Shown one piece after another: positions 24,380-37,823 of a stretch of 64,000 nucleotides of DNA (its first letter is position 1; each line of letters begins with the position of its first letter). The stretch covers positions 310,001 to 374,000 of the forward strand of contig CALSFV010000023.1 of assembly GCA_943737045.1 (NCBI GenBank). The letters are read 5' to 3'. The notes beneath the pieces are model-generated. The model ran no database searches and was not told the origin of the DNA. It saw only the letters and a program-made list of their open reading frames with translations. The position numbers and the translations under genes are program-made. Origin of the DNA: Parapristionchus giblindavisi (taxonomy: Eukaryota > Nematoda > Chromadorea > Rhabditida > Diplogasteridae).

Positions 24380-27300
24380 ATGGTCTTCCTGAAGATTTCA
24401 TCTGCAGAGTCTGTTCAGGATACGGTATATTAATATTATCGTTCGATTTAATTATTATTAGCTTTATTGATTGATTCAATTAAGAAAACACGATGGAAGG
24501 ACGTATATCTGGGAACACTCATTACATTTCTATGTGCTGTAGAGAATCATATGATACATATGGGCGAATGGAATTATATGAGATTGGTTAGTTCGAATAC
24601 TTTTTTTAGATTTTTTTTTAGAGGATAAAAGATTTAAATTGTGTTAATAATATGTGTTTATGATAAAATTGTGTGATTTAATAAATTATGACCTGAGCAA
24701 GCAGATTTTCATCGTACTCGAGTTTATTTTACACATTGAAGTATACTTGTAGATGCTACATACAGCATAAGGTCAAAGAATAATTAAAATATGTATATTA
24801 AGCTGGACAAGGATACGGATGCGACCTTCTTTGCTACTGTATCATCGATCACACGAGCAGTCCATGCTATATTCACTCTTATATTCGCTTTCTGGTCATA
24901 TCGACAACGGATTACAAAGTATGAATATTGTTTCATATTCTTTCTCATCTGTTTTCTTTCTTATTTTCGAAGAACACATAACAGTATCACACAGTTGGTC
25001 ATGCGGAATTTTTGCAGTAGAGTTTACCCTCACAAAAATCCCCTCATTATTGGAAGGTTTCTTAGAACTGTCCCCTGAGAAAAAATTCCCTCAAAGGTGA
25101 TGGAATATTTCAGGGGACAATTTTACAGCTATTTTGTATATAAAATATCATTCAGATTTCCTCTAATTGTGGGACGTTTAATCGCCTTCATCGCTTGTAT
25201 TCTCTATTTATTCATTGAATATATACCACATAATCGGAGATATACTATGCTCTGCATCTATATGCTTTTCGGAATGTCCTTCGGTATGAATTTACTGATT
25301 TTTTTTATTTTTGAATTTAATACATTTTGAATGAGTTTTGAATGTTGAATTCATCTATTTCATCGAACTCGTGTAAACAGATTGTTATATAGGAAGAAAA
25401 TAGAAAAAATCGCATTGCTCGAGAATAAATATTCCGTGAATAAAATCGGGTAATGTAAAGTCAAAAAATGCTGTAGAGACGGTAAAAGATTTGTGCATAT
25501 GTGCGTCTCGTTTTGGACTATTTTTCCACTGCGCAAGAATATCTTTCGATTCTCAAAATCCTAATCGCAGGTGTCATTGATGAGAAGTATTTCTTATGAC
25601 AATCCGCTCAGGAACAAAAATTCCTTTGATACTAAAAAGTAATTAAAAGAAACATCGCACTAGTCCGAAAATGGATGAAAATGGATACTGTAGATTTTTA
25701 TGTTTAATTTTACCCGCGCTTTATTTTACGCGTATCTTGCTTATTTAATTTCAAAATTTCATTTGAACATTTTTTCTAGAGTTCATAATTCGGTTGAAAA
25801 TTCGCAATTGAAAAGGTTCTAAGTATCGTCTATATCTGATGTTTATTTACTTTATTTACGTGCTTTAATCACTTCTTTAGTCTGTGTCACAACATTTCTT
25901 CGGCGGGTTCAGTCATAACATGGTTGTTATCATCATCATTATTTAGTATTTTACGTAATTAGATTACTTGATGGTTTTAATTCTATAATGAATCTTTACT
26001 CTTTATTTGTTGAAATAATTGACTGATGTGAAAGTAGTAGGAGAGAAACTCTACAACAAAAGAGCATGAAGAAAATAAAATGAGAGAATAAGGGAGTTTA
26101 ATTTGCCAAATTGTCGCTCTTTTTGTTGAGTGAGATGAAGAATGTCACTCATCATTTATGATAGAACAATATCCCCTTTGTCTGACTAATTAAAAGATAT
26201 CATCAACATTTATCAATAAAAAGAGCGACAATTTGGCAAATTAAACTCCCTTATTCTCTCATTTTATTTTCTAACCATTAATGTGGTGTTTAAAGAAAAG
26301 AAAATGACACAAGAGACTATGGAAAAGCGAAAGAGTATACGAGTATATAACGAGAAGACTGAAGATTTGTTGAATAGGAATGAAAAGTGAACCTGGAATA
26401 TTAAAATTTAGATCATTATTGACTTCAATTGTAACAGAGGCAAGTTTATAATGTATCTCTGCATAAAACAGTACACATAGAGCCATTAATGATCACAAAT
26501 TTTACAGTCAGGGGAATGTCAAACTCGTAGTTCTTAATTCATTATGTCAATCACATTCTAATATTCCTTCAGCCATGATGCCTATTCTTCGAGCATACAT
26601 CGCTAGAATTAGTTCAAATGAAGATCGAGCAGCTGCCTATGCTCTATTTGGTACTTCTCATGTCTTCAGTGGAATCCTTGCACCTGGTAATCAATCATTC
26701 TTTTTTTTATGACATAAATTCATAAATCATTCAATCAATCGATATTTCAGTCGGACAATTAGCATTCTCTGGCATAGATTACCCTGGTTATTCTGTCTTC
26801 GGAGATGTCAAATTCCACATATACTCAGGTAAGGTCACATCCACCCAAAAATTCAGAATCATCCCAAAATGAGAATTAGAAATATAGTCACTGATTTTGT
26901 GGGGAAAATTCGTTAATAAGTAAATGAATTCTTCGCTTCAGCTTAAGACCGAAATAAATTACCTAAACTGTTAGCAAATATTGTGTAATTACAGACGATT
27001 ATACTGTGTTTGTCATGATTCGATGTTTAACAATGATTACATCATTTCAGCTCCAATATGGATAGGCATTGTAACTAATATTATCGCTCTCATCACAATT
27101 CATTTCTTCTTCGATGATCCATTAGAACATAAGAAGTTTATGGAAGATAAACGTACGATTAATCAATCATTTCATCATCAGTTTGACAAAGAGACATGGA
27201 GCTTTTGTGCATGTGAGAGTGCCTTACACAGAGTGACAAGTGAGAAAAAATATCAGAGAATATTATGTGTTGTGGGAACGAGCAAATTACAATTTTATTC

Positions 27301-29366
27301 AATTCTGTATTTTTAGTTCCAATATTCAAGAATCTTTCATGGACAAGTTTGAAGCAACAAGCAGTAAATCTACGAACTGGTCATCTTCCTTGGTTACTCA
27401 TTGGAGTGATTTTCTTCGAAAGAATGATTACGGGAGTCACTCAATCTTCCATATTCTCGTTAGTTTACATATAAAGTTCATTTACCGCTCACGTACATAT
27501 CAGAAAATTTATTTGTCGATTTATCGGATAATTATCGATTGATATTTCCAGTGTGAATGGTCCGATCATGACGGATGTATTCGGGTTTACGGGACCAACT
27601 GCAATCAAGATTAAATCATTCTCACAGGTATTTATGAGAGACCGAGTTCATTGAATTGTGCATCTTCAAAAATATTTTCGTATCCGGTATTATTCAATAG
27701 CGCATCATAAAATGTTCAATGACAAAAAAATACAGTTCCGTTTCCCAGAGTGACCTGCGAAAATTGTTTTCTTATAAGTAATTAGAAAACCTAATATCAT
27801 CTTTTTTTGGGGGAACAAACGAATGTGTGCATCTAACATTGCATCTAAAATTTAAATAAATGAAATCTTTCATAAATAACAATAGATTGAACTATTTCAG
27901 TTGACAGTCGGTTGTCTGGCTCTTTGCATATCAGCGGCTTTCATACTCTTCAAACTGGGAAAGAGGTTGATATTTTCACCCTCACTTAATATTTTTAACA
28001 TGAAAATCTCAAATCTTCTTCCAAACATGGAGATAATTTTAATCGTATTAAATAACTGTTTTGTAGAGCATCATCTCGATCTCTTATTCTCTTTGCTGTG
28101 ACTGGTAAACTTGCTCTCTATCTCATATCTTTTCCATGGCCGATACAGCCATTTTATACACCGATAGCTGAGAGAAATGGTACAGAGTTTACAGTATTTG
28201 AATGATGGAGATCAATAATATTTTGAGAAACGGCTAACACGGGATGCTCCAGTGAACGGTATTCGTGGTGTGAAACTTCATTGGTCAGAGATTTTTAATT
28301 ATATCATATCGTTATAAACAAGTGTCTTGCATAATAATGAGCATATCGGAAGTGATTCATTTCATTTTATTTCCAGGCACCAAACCCATACATCTACATA
28401 ACAGTAAACGTATTGGCTAATGGATTCACATTTCCCACAAGTCATATAGGATGGGATACACTCTACTCCAAGATATTGGGACCAGGAGATCAGGTTTTTA
28501 AATTATATTTATAAGGACAATAGCAGAGTGATGACAGTGATGCCAAAATCTCATTACATTTCTTAAGCGGCTTCAATTCAATTATGTATATTAAATTCGT
28601 AATTTTAGAGTTTAATGCAAGGAGCATTTGTTTTCATTGAGGATGTCGTAATGACCATCTCACCCATCTACGCATCGTTAGTTATTTACCTTGTTTATTC
28701 CATAGCTTATTTATGTTTATTATTATTATTGATTTATTTGCACTCACAGAAAATTTATCTAAAATGGGATTTTGTTTGTAGGGATATATTCCAGAGTCGT
28801 TAAATGAATTCTTTTTCCTCAAGCACATAATATTTTCTTATTAGCCTGTATAGAGAGTATAATCAATACTCATCAATGAACATGAAATAGATCGATATCG
28901 TCGACTTCTGGCTCGTTTAAAAAAAGTGGAAAACCGAAATCGGCGACTTTCCACCCGTTAATTAAGTACCCGGAAAGTCGAAAATGGAAACCCGAAATTT
29001 GAATTCGCGTGCGCGCAAAGAGGTGCCGGAATTCAAATTAAGAGTTTCCGTCATCAATTTTTAGCAGTTAAAATGGAAATTCAACTTGGAAAGTCGGAAT
29101 TTGAATTCCCGCACCTCTTGGCGCGCGCGCGAATTCAAATTTCGGGTTTCCATTTTCGACTTTCCTGGTGCATTTTTAACGGGTGGAAAGTCGCCCATTT
29201 TGGTTTTCCACTATTTTTTAACGAGCCATCATTAACCACATTATATTTCAGAAATATCTTCCAACGATTTTCTATGACTGTTCTTTGGATAGCAAATACG
29301 ATTATAATTTCCATAGGTCTGATTGTATTATTGTTTATGTATAAAAGATTTAAACCATATTCATAG
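24380..29366 (+). CDS. MFS transporter, CLN7/MFSD8-like, 15 exons, 498 aa
   Basis: Multi-pass membrane transporter of the major facilitator superfamily, probably lysosomal if the CLN7 resemblance holds; substrate unknown. Exons: 24380-24424, 24485-24586, 24803-24918, 25156-25283, 26573-26686, 26751-26828, 27051-27212, 27317-27458, 27552-27627, 27901-27965, 28067-28179, 28228-28283, 28377-28493, 28609-28676, 29252-29366. Phases agree throughout (1497 nt). TRWKDVYLGTLITFLCAVEN opens TM1. TM segments recur in nearly every exon (for example RLIAFIACILYLFIEYIP and APIWIGIVTNIIALITI). A hydrophilic loop follows TM6 (DDPLEHKKFMEDKRTINQ). A small exon carries a two-cysteine luminal loop (TGCSSERYSWCETS), typical of nematode CLN7-like proteins. 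The start in exon 1 is the least certain part. Introns 4 and 14 contain inverted-repeat elements. Confidence 0.88.
26072..26271. mobile_element. MITE with 54-bp terminal inverted repeats, MFS intron 4
   Basis: AAAATAAAATGAGAGAATAA.. through GCGACAATTTGGC is mirrored at the right end almost without change. The 80-bp centre is unrelated AT-rich sequence. Near-identical arms suggest recent activity. Confidence 0.8.
28910..29227. mobile_element. 318-bp foldback element, MFS intron 14
   Basis: Ends GGCTCGTTTAAAAAAAGTGG and the mirrored CCACTATTTTTTAACGAGCC. The arms contain GTGGAAAACC..GGAAAGTCG and a GCGCGC core. The element ends 25 nt before the last exon's first base and leaves the TTATATTTCAG acceptor intact. 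Confidence 0.8.
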
Positions 29367-29500
29367 GAATAATAATTAGATCATTTCTTATTGTATATAT
29401 GTAGATATAGCATTTTATGATTTTGGGATATTCACTGCCCATATTCAACGTAGCTTTACATGTTTTTGTATTTATACGTTGGTCTGTTGATTATTCATGC

Positions 29501-29506
29501 AATAAA
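29501..29506 (+). terminator. Poly(A) signal AATAAA of the MFS gene
   Basis: AATAAA about 135 nt past the TAG stop. Confidence 0.55.
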
Positions 29507-29878
29507 AGCTGTGACTGTTTGAGGATATCTTGAAGGAGACTTGCTAGCCATTGTAACAAGTACACCGGGCTGCAAACAAAACCCTAACGATGTTTTTTAT
29601 TCTTTTAATTAAAGGGAGCGTAACCTCACTCAATGGTCTCTTCATTGCGCACAAAAAAAACCGATATAACATGATTATAGAATGAAAATGTAACAAGAAT
29701 GCAGCACGATTTTAAAGTAATAGAAATATAAAATACGATACCATTTTGACGTTTGCTGTTTAAACTGTTGGCAATTACAAGAATCCAAATAGGGCAATGA
29801 TTTAAGAACTCACTTGTAAGTAGTATAGTAATAACAAATGTCAAAAGCGTGTTTTTTTTTTTTAAATATCTAATGTGT

Positions 29879-29884
29879 TTTATT
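29879..29884 (-). terminator. Poly(A) signal AATAAA of the C2H2 gene
   Basis: AATAAA on the minus strand, about 95 nt past the stop at 29977. It faces the convergent MFS 3' end. Confidence 0.55.
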
Positions 29885-29976
29885 CAAAACGATGTATTTT
29901 ACCAAAATATAACACTTTCTTACATATATAACTATTTATCAATCAGCATGAAAAAAATGTGTGATAGTTCCTCTAA

Positions 29977-31069
29977 TTATCGTCCTTCATCGGCCCTTTT
30001 CCTAAATCGAGTCGTTCGATGGTTGTTCCGCATGTGTGTTACCAAATCGGATGTGAGCCTATAATTAATATTTATTTATGCTTTTTTTCTACTCCATTCC
30101 ACTACAATAGCACAGTATTAAGTCTATGATCGTAAAGTAGACAAGAATATCGATAACATCAAATGAGTTACCTGAAATCGGCTCCACATATGGCACAACA
30201 GTTCTCATTCGGGACATGGATGCCTAGAGCGGATTTGACTAGAGGATTGAATGATGTTGTAGGAGTAGAAGATGAAGAAGGAATAGATAAAGATGATAGT
30301 GGAGATGATGAAAGAACTGGATCAACTGGAGAGACTGTAATATAAGTGTTTATAACTATTATATTTACTTCCTTGAAATCTTAGCCTTTGGAAATATGCA
30401 CACTCTATGAAAATTGTTTGATGTCTCAATCAAAATGATAGTGTAACTTTTTTCAACAGTTCACTGTAAGAAAACAAATAAAAAATGTTTGAAATGGAAA
30501 TAGATGGAAATGTTTTATGCGTACCTTGTTTAACTGTGATCTTTTCTGCCTTCTTTTGTTGTTTCCTCTCTCGAGGTTGTTCTACAGAGGATTGAATGTT
30601 CTGAGAGATGAATGGCATCATTGATAAATACGGCTGAAAGCGCAATATATTAACGATTTAAAAAATATTTATGCAGGAATATCAAAAGAAAACAAAGGTA
30701 ACTTTATTCTCTGCACAAATTTTATTTTCTTCGACAGTGTTTTAGATGAAAATTAATATTTTAATTAATTGATTTAATTGATACCTGCAACATGAAGAAA
30801 GGATTGGGTTGATTATTGAGTAGTTGATGTTGTGCAGCTAATGTAGCGAGTGCGAAAGCTGTTGCACGATGATCAATCTATAATCATATTCCAAACAATT
30901 ACGTTAATATGTGGAGTGATATATTACACGAAGCTATTTCAGTTCTATTTCCATGTATAAATGAAGGATCAATTGTTACCTGATTATTCGATTCGATATT
31001 CTTATCATTATTCATCTCCTCGATAGCGGGATTCCATAATCGCGGTCGCTTGGACATGGTCTCCTCCAT
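29977..31069 (-). CDS. Small single C2H2 zinc-finger protein, 5 exons, 178 aa
   Basis: Putative nuclear regulator. Exons: 30980-31069, 30785-30877, 30525-30633, 30172-30334, 29977-30058; phases agree and total 537 nt. It begins MEETMSKRPRLWNPAIEE, a basic motif followed by an alanine/glutamine stretch (ATLAAQHQLLNNQPNPFF), a lysine/arginine-rich segment (PRERKQQKKAEKI, possible nuclear signal) and a Ser/Thr/Pro-rich linker. A C-terminal finger crosses the last intron: CAICGADFR / LTSDLVTHMRNNH (C-x2-C-x12-H-x4-H), then a basic tail TTRFRKRADEGR. Only one finger is visible, so DNA binding would need dimerisation or the flanking basic parts. I cannot name an orthologue. An acceptor (CCTACAG) lies one base before the ATG, as expected for spliced-leader trans-splicing. 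Confidence 0.85.
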
Positions 31070-31077
31070 ACTGTAGG
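31070..31077 (-). promoter_or_regulatory. Likely trans-splice acceptor of the C2H2 gene
   Basis: TCCTACAG/T lies directly before the start codon. No upstream exon with an open frame is visible, so either a spliced leader or a non-coding first exon joins here. Confidence 0.35.
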
Positions 31078-31477
31078 ATTACGGTAGTGAATTATGGTAT
31101 GGATACTGTAATCGGTTATGAATAAAGGTTTTCATCCTACAGTGAGTACTGTATGATGTACTGCTGAGAGTACTGTAATAGATACGGTATACATGACAAG
31201 GATATCAACATTGAGAAAACTATCAAGATAATTGTGTCATCCTATCCAACTTAATCCTATCAATGAGATAAACTATGTTCGGTGTATTTTTTTTAAATTT
31301 CAAAATAATCTCACAAATCAAGTATCTTTATAAATAAAAAAAGAAACATAATAACGAAATCCGGAATACTGATAATGAGATGAGAGCAATGAGGAAATTA
31401 GTAATATTTGAAATAATCAGTTCACAAAGGCCATGTTTTGTCTCCCATTTACCTCTTCTCTTTAAGAATAAGTATGA

Positions 31478-32097
31478 TATTGACAAGGAACCTCTTTTAC
31501 ATTAATCTGGCGATGAGAGATGTGTTATAGCTCATTTGAAAGCCCTTCTTCTGTAGAGTAAGACTATCTACTTTAAAAATGCAACCGAGGTCTGTGCACG
31601 GCCTTAAAATTGGAGGAGTGTCTAAAACGCAATGATGCACTAGTTCTCCGCGTTATTTCTGCGAACCAGTGGTATCACAAAGGTAAAGATGAGTAATTGG
31701 GGTGTGTCTGACGAACTTCGGTGAGGTAAGACGCACGGAAGATGTCAAACATTAATTGGAAATTACTGCAAAAGTTTTTTCAAGGATGGAGAAGGTTCTC
31801 TACAGCCATTTACATCAGCGTCGATTCTAGCAACTTACAATTGTAAATTCACTCGGAAACGGAGAAGGAGGATCGCTAGCTAGCTGTACAACCACTAGCG
31901 CGCAGAGATAACGCGTAGAACTAGTGCAGCATTGCGCGCATCATTACGTTTTAGACACTCCTCCAATTTTTCAGCATGTGCACAGACCTCCGTTGCATTT
32001 TTTAAGTATATAGTCTTAATCTACAGATGAAGGGCTTTCAAATGAGCTATAACACATGTCTCATCGCCAGATTAATGTAAAAGAGGTTCCTTGTGAG
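31478..32097. mobile_element. 620-bp inverted-repeat element 5' of the C2H2 gene
   Basis: Arms of about 200 bp (31478-31675 and 31891-32097) with ends ACAAGGAACCTCTTTTACAT and ATGTAAAAGAGGTTCCTTGT. The centre is unrelated. No open frame is preserved in both arms. Confidence 0.75.
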
Positions 32098-32099
32098 AG

Positions 32100-35000
32100 G
32101 AGGTCTAATGAGGATACGGTAGAGGGAGAAGAAGACAAACACAGAAGGATATGAGTATGGGATGAGAAGAAGAGATGAGATGGTGGGCGAATGGAGAGAC
32201 AGTGTATGGAAGGAAGAGAGAGGAGACAGAGACAGACGGGAAGAGAGATGAGAAGGGGAGGGACTCCCTGGAATACCTGACAATCTAAGCGGGAGCGTAC
32301 CACATTATTACTTCCTTCCCTAATGAGATGTTAATTTCAGTATTGGAGCGTCGCTTACTATGGAATATAATGAAGAAGAAGACGAGAAAGAATAAATACA
32401 CACATATTTCTATGTAGAGAGTGAAAATACCCTAACAGTACCGTATTCGGGCTTATGTTAGTTGAGTTAACTACACTCACAATGAGAGATGATATGACAA
32501 TGAGGAGCACAATGATATGACTATCAATCAACAATAGAACTTTTTGACGTATTCGAATTAGCAGAATTAGAAGATGACTGAAAATATGAGTTTTTCGTGG
32601 TGCATTTGGTTACATGGTCTCTCAGGAAGCCTGTCATATGTACCGCTTAACACCTTATGGAATTTGTGTTTTCCAATTGTAGAGAAGGATAATGGAAACT
32701 TTGGAGACTTAAAACTTGGTGATGCAATGACATACGAACTAAGCTTTTGTCAGTGTAGAATAATAGATGAGATGATCCCTAATTAGTCTTCGATATTACG
32801 TAATCGATTGAAAGAAATGAACAGATGGAGCATCTTCACACATTCAATGAATATGGAATTGTCCAATCAGAAAAGGGCGGAGCTTAAGATGAAATTGTCC
32901 ATCCGAAAGACCTTACAGCTGTCAGAAGAATGTGAGGAGACCGGGGAACATAAAGGACACCGACTGCCTCCTTCTCGACTGTCAAGAAGGCAGAGCATAA
33001 GAGGATACCGCATGGAGACATCATACCGGAAACAGTACCCGTGGGGATTGATATGGTGAATAGGAAGGGGAAGGGGATATGATAGAGATGGTATGGGAAT
33101 GTTGGAAGATTGGATAACAGATTGGGCTAACTCAATTATTTTATTGAATATAAATTATAAAGATCTAATAAAGACCATATTGAGTGATTTCTGTACAACT
33201 ATTGATGATTAGTGGATAGCTGTTGATATAAACTCTTAAACCGAGTTCCGAAATATTCTAATGGATTACGGTAGACTGGCCTAAATAAGGCGAGCCGGTG
33301 TATGTATACACACGATCTGACAATCACATTTTAGGCCGTTAAAGGGAAGTGTGAATGAGTTTGTTGAATAGGATGGGAGAGTAGGGGGGGGGACTACGCC
33401 TTTTACCCATCTTATTCTCCTTCTTTAGAGTGTAGCTCATTTGGATTCAAACACAAATCCCTTTGTTATCGACGCCTGTTCAATCAGGGAAAAGGTACTG
33501 ACAAAAAGAAGATATGAGTCGAGTTAGGAATTAATTCCTTTTGGATCTATGACGAGAAGATTACGGTAGACCATCCAAGTGGAATATAAATGGGGATTGT
33601 TTTTTTTTTCGAAATTAGGGAAATTGAGTGATTACAAATTAATATTGGCCAAATACTGAAGAGAGTTCCACAAGTGACAGAGTGCAAATGAGACCATTCC
33701 TTCGTCATTCTTTTGATGAATGAAAGAACAATAACCGATTATGTGTCCATATTGAAACCGAATCCTTTAAAGGGTCATATCTAAAGGAAGGGTTAACAAT
33801 GGGACATCTTCCATAGACACTCTACATAGATATCATGTAACGAGAGTACTCATTTATCCGTATGTTCATGACTTATAATGGACATATGTGAGAAGACATA
33901 GGGATTAACCTGACTAATCGATCATCGTGTAATATTATTATTAAGAGTGTTGAGACTACAATGAGGATAACGTCAACAACTGCATATGCTTCAAAACTCG
34001 AGAATATCATTACAATTTTCGTCTATTCAAGATGATTAATCTGATTTTTCAAGATAATTTTTTTCATAAAAGATTTTTTTTTCATTTGATTTTGTAATCA
34101 GGATTAATTCATAATGCTTTGTAATATGAAACTAGAATATTTTAAAAACATAATTTCGATATCCAAATATGATATAAACTGGTAACAAAAAGCAAAGAAG
34201 GAAAGAAGATTGTGTAATAAAGTGATGGGGATGCTAGCATATTTGACATGAAGTCTCTTATGGATACATATCTCCATATTCTATTCTATTCCTTACACAT
34301 ATCAGACTCTTGACAAGTCGTGTCTTTTCATTCTCTCCCTCTCCCTCTCCCTCTTGGATCTCTCCCTCTCCCTCTTGACTTCATGATGTTCCATCTTGTT
34401 CGTAAGTAGGGATTAGGAATGGTTAGAACAATGAAATGTTCCATTGAGGATAGAGAGTCTAAGAGACAACCACCTGTTAAGGAGACGAGATCAATGAATG
34501 AATAAGAAGACCCATAGGGTAGTGCAGATGGACTGGAACTATTGAGAAGATGAGTAGAGAGAATCATGGAGAGGGAGAGAATCTAGAGGGAGGGGCACCC
34601 TGCGGAGATATGGCCTCTCTTTAGTCATTCAACACATCTCTCATCTACAGAATTCTCGAGGGATCTATTATATGGTAACGAAGTAAGAGAAGGAGTAGAT
34701 ACAACCTATGGATATAATACAGATTGAGAAGGTAGATACGGTGAGATACAGTACACAAATATTACTTCCGAGGGATCATAATGGGGCTCTCGGACTTTTT
34801 CAATGTTTCTGTTGAATATAGTGATATCCACTGAAAACAAAAATGCTGAAAAGAATATCCATTAAAGGATTAAAAATCTCCAAAGAATTTTTGAATATTT
34901 TAGCATAAATTGAGAGGGTAAAATCTATGATGTTTCAATGGAAATATTGTACTAGTTATGTAATCAATATTGTGTTTCGATAGCGTAATTGCACAGAATT

Positions 35001-36180
35001 TACTTGTAATTGTACTCTCTCTCTCTCTTAGCGTACTAGAATTGAAAAAAACTGTGCTATGTGGGGTTGATCTTACCGTAGTTCCCATGCAAACTTCACT
35101 TCACCCATAATTTTAGAGTGAATTTCCTACAGCCGAATCGAGAATAGAACGAATCTGAGAGAATAATACTTTAAAATTTGATTGAACTTTAATTGCCATT
35201 CCATTTGTTATCTTCCCTTAGAATGCGATTTAAGACCTGTTTCATATCATTATATATTCAATTCATTAGTAACAAGAACATGCCAATGGATTTCGATTTG
35301 TATCCTATTCGATTAAGGTTTTCCGTCTTAATAGTAAGATGTAACTTTATTAGGATACCTACAATGACCGTATCACTATCGAGTGGACTAATTCGCTTGT
35401 TGGAGGCGCCAAATAGTTCCGTCGTGAATGGTTACAGGATGACGGTATGGTTTCCAGAAAGAAACTTCCCGTCGAGTATTCCCATACCCTTGAAGAAGCA
35501 AATAAATGTTGGTCATGTATTGTTGTATTGTATATAAAACAATTCATTAAAACGGCCAACACTTGATAGCAATCCCCGGAATATTTTACAAACAGCAAAA
35601 GCCAGAAAAAACATCATTCTCTCGGTATGAAATTCACTTCTTGTTCATTTGAATTAATCGAACTGTGAACTGAAAAGTGATTGTGATGGAATCGAACTTC
35701 AAACAAATCGCACCTGTTTTGGAAAGCATTCTACTATTTTTTGGTCCCATAATTAAACATTCGTTAGTCATCCTTTTCTCTCCTACTTGATCTTTGGTCT
35801 TGGTCTTTCTCATGGATGATCTAGAATGCCTCTATTATAACGGACACATGTAAATTAGGAACTTCTAACATGTGGAGGGGGGTCGTGCAAGGCGATAATC
35901 AGAATTACAGAAAGAGACGCATATTATGGACACTTGGATAAACAAACAGACAGAAAACAGTTCACATTCGAAAGTCTTTTAACGTGGACATCTCGAACAT
36001 ACAATAGTCACATTTCAAGAGCTATACGCTTAACTTTTGCAGCTTTGACTTGTTACCGTAATCATCCGGTATTGATTTCGCATGCGCTCTTTCTGTTTCT
36101 GCATCAATAAACATTGAAAATCGTTGATCGTACATAATAAAAATACATAAAACACCATGTCTTAGAAAACCCACATAGGT
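32100..36180. other. Gene-poor intergenic DNA
   Basis: No supportable gene. Low-complexity purine-rich sequence lies at 32100-32275 and a (CCCTCT)n stretch at 34333-34378. A (CT) run is near 35015. Scattered frames of 60-110 codons (for example 32574-32786, 32808-33059, 35193-35537) show no motifs or splice logic. Confidence 0.45.
34333..34378 (+). repeat. (CCCTCT)n simple repeat
   Basis: Two blocks of CTCCCT units separated by TTGGAT. Confidence 0.8.
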
Positions 36181-36182
36181 GC

Positions 36183-37528
36183 GGTATCGACGAAAAATGG
36201 ATTTTTCTGTTTTATGTATGATAATTACAGGCTGCATGAGTGAAGTTCGCTGGTACTTGGAAATTCCTTCCAATTGAAAATTCGCTTCAGGGGTGACCAC
36301 ACAACGATTTGGCGCCTTTTCCTAAAAGGTTTATTTCGAATCCAATCGATTCGGGAGTGGGTGCAGTTGACTCCTTGGCTAATTCTAAGAAACTATTGTC
36401 AAGGAGAGTTTTTTGGTCAACGGTTAACGAAGGCTGGAAATGGGAATTTTCGAAAAATATTTTACATTAAATTAATTCTCACTATTTTCCCATAGCCCAG
36501 GTAGATTTTTTATTTGCTCAATATCTTCTACATATTATATTACACCTTCAGTTTAAAATTCATAATTTTTTAAAAATACATTTGATATGAACTAATCATT
36601 TTTATAACGAAAATCGTAATTATGGTGTGCACCTACAGTAATCCCTAATCGGTCAATTTGGAAATTTTTTAGTTTTAAACATATTTCACCGCTGTTCTTG
36701 ACATGACTGAGGTATACGACTACTCCTCGTTTTCGGAGTGCACCTATTCCCATGTGCTGATTTTGCTGAAAATTGACATTTTTCGTAAATTGATCGCTAT
36801 TTCGTTGTTTGTTATCCATCATCAATAAAAATTGGATCACTATACCATAGTATCATCTATACAAACATACTAAAAAATGAAGAGAAACGGTTGACTGGGA
36901 AGAAAGTTATTGTTGAAAAACCAAAATATCATAGAATATTTACCGGCACTCTAACGTGCAGGAGCACTCCGAAGACGAGGAGCAGTCGTATACATCAGTA
37001 ATGTGAAGAACAGCGGTGAAATATGTTTAAAACTACCAAATTTCCAAATTGACCGATTAGGGATTACTGTAGGTGCACACCATAATTACGATTTTCGTCA
37101 TAAAAATGATTAGTTCATATCAAATGTATTTTTAAAAAAATATGAATTTTAAACTGAAGGTGTAATATAATATGTAGAAGATATTGAGCAAATAAAAAAT
37201 CTACCTGGGCTATGGGAAAATAGTGAGAATTAATTTAATGTAAAATATTTTTCGAAAATTCCCATTTCCAGCCTTCGTTAACCGTTGACCAAAAAACTCT
37301 CCTTGACAATAGTTTCTTAGAATTAGCCAAGGAGTCAACTGCACCCACTCCCGAATCGATTGGATTCGAAATAAACCTTTTAGGAAAAGGCGCCAAATCG
37401 TTGTGTGGTCACCCCCTGATGCGAATTTTCAATTGGAAGGAATTTCCAAGTACCAGTGAACTTCACTCATGGAGCCTGTAATTATCATACATAAAACAAA
37501 AAAATCCATTTTTCGTCGATACCAAAAA
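36183..37528. mobile_element. 1.35-kb foldback element with mirrored open frames
   Basis: Arms 36183-36746 and 36964-37528 (about 565 bp, nearly identical) surround a 217-bp spacer. Both arms preserve the same coding-like segment, read outward from the centre. The left (minus) one includes NSGEICLKLKNFQIDRLG and ends at 36592. The right (plus) one includes NSGEICLKLPNFQIDRLG and ends at 37113. Differences between copies are mostly synonymous or conservative. I do not recognise the protein. The element lies in intergenic DNA. Confidence 0.8.
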
Positions 37529-37738
37529 ATATCCCAGTTGTTGAATTCTCTCAGATAGTGTTAAGTAGCATTTAGGATATTTTTAACTTTTACGGAAAAA
37601 AGTTAGTTTGTGATTCATGATCATTCTGTGGGACCTCTGACATACACTACACGTTATCATAGGGAGAGAGCGTAAATTCATCAAGAAAAAATGGCAAAAA
37701 TTTATGGGTTCTGTTGGGCGATGTTTTCTTTTGCTAAT

Positions 37739-37823
37739 CCTTCTCGGGGGGATCGAACTTCTCTGCTGACCAACCGGTCGGATTGATGATTCGACCTACT
37801 ATCCACTAGACCATGGGTCCCTG
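37739..37823 (-). other. tRNA-like relic
   Basis: On the minus strand an A-box-like word (TGGTCTAGTGGATAG) is followed about 50 nt later by a B-box-like AAGTTCGATCCCC. An anticodon-arm-like GTCG..CGAC and a possible long variable arm lie between. The acceptor stem (GGGACCC vs CGAGAAGG) does not pair, so this is at best a pseudo-tRNA. Confidence 0.35.

Noticed and set aside
24791..25100. Two overlapping open frames of 93-95 codons
   Set aside because: They run through MFS exon 3 into its intron; only 24803-24918 is coding in the spliced model.
32047..32303. Serine/leucine-rich minus-strand frames of 78-80 codons
   Set aside because: They are translations of purine-rich low-complexity DNA.
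37739..37823. Functional tRNA gene on the minus strand
   Set aside because: The acceptor stem does not pair and the anticodon arm is irregular; kept only as a tRNA-like relic.
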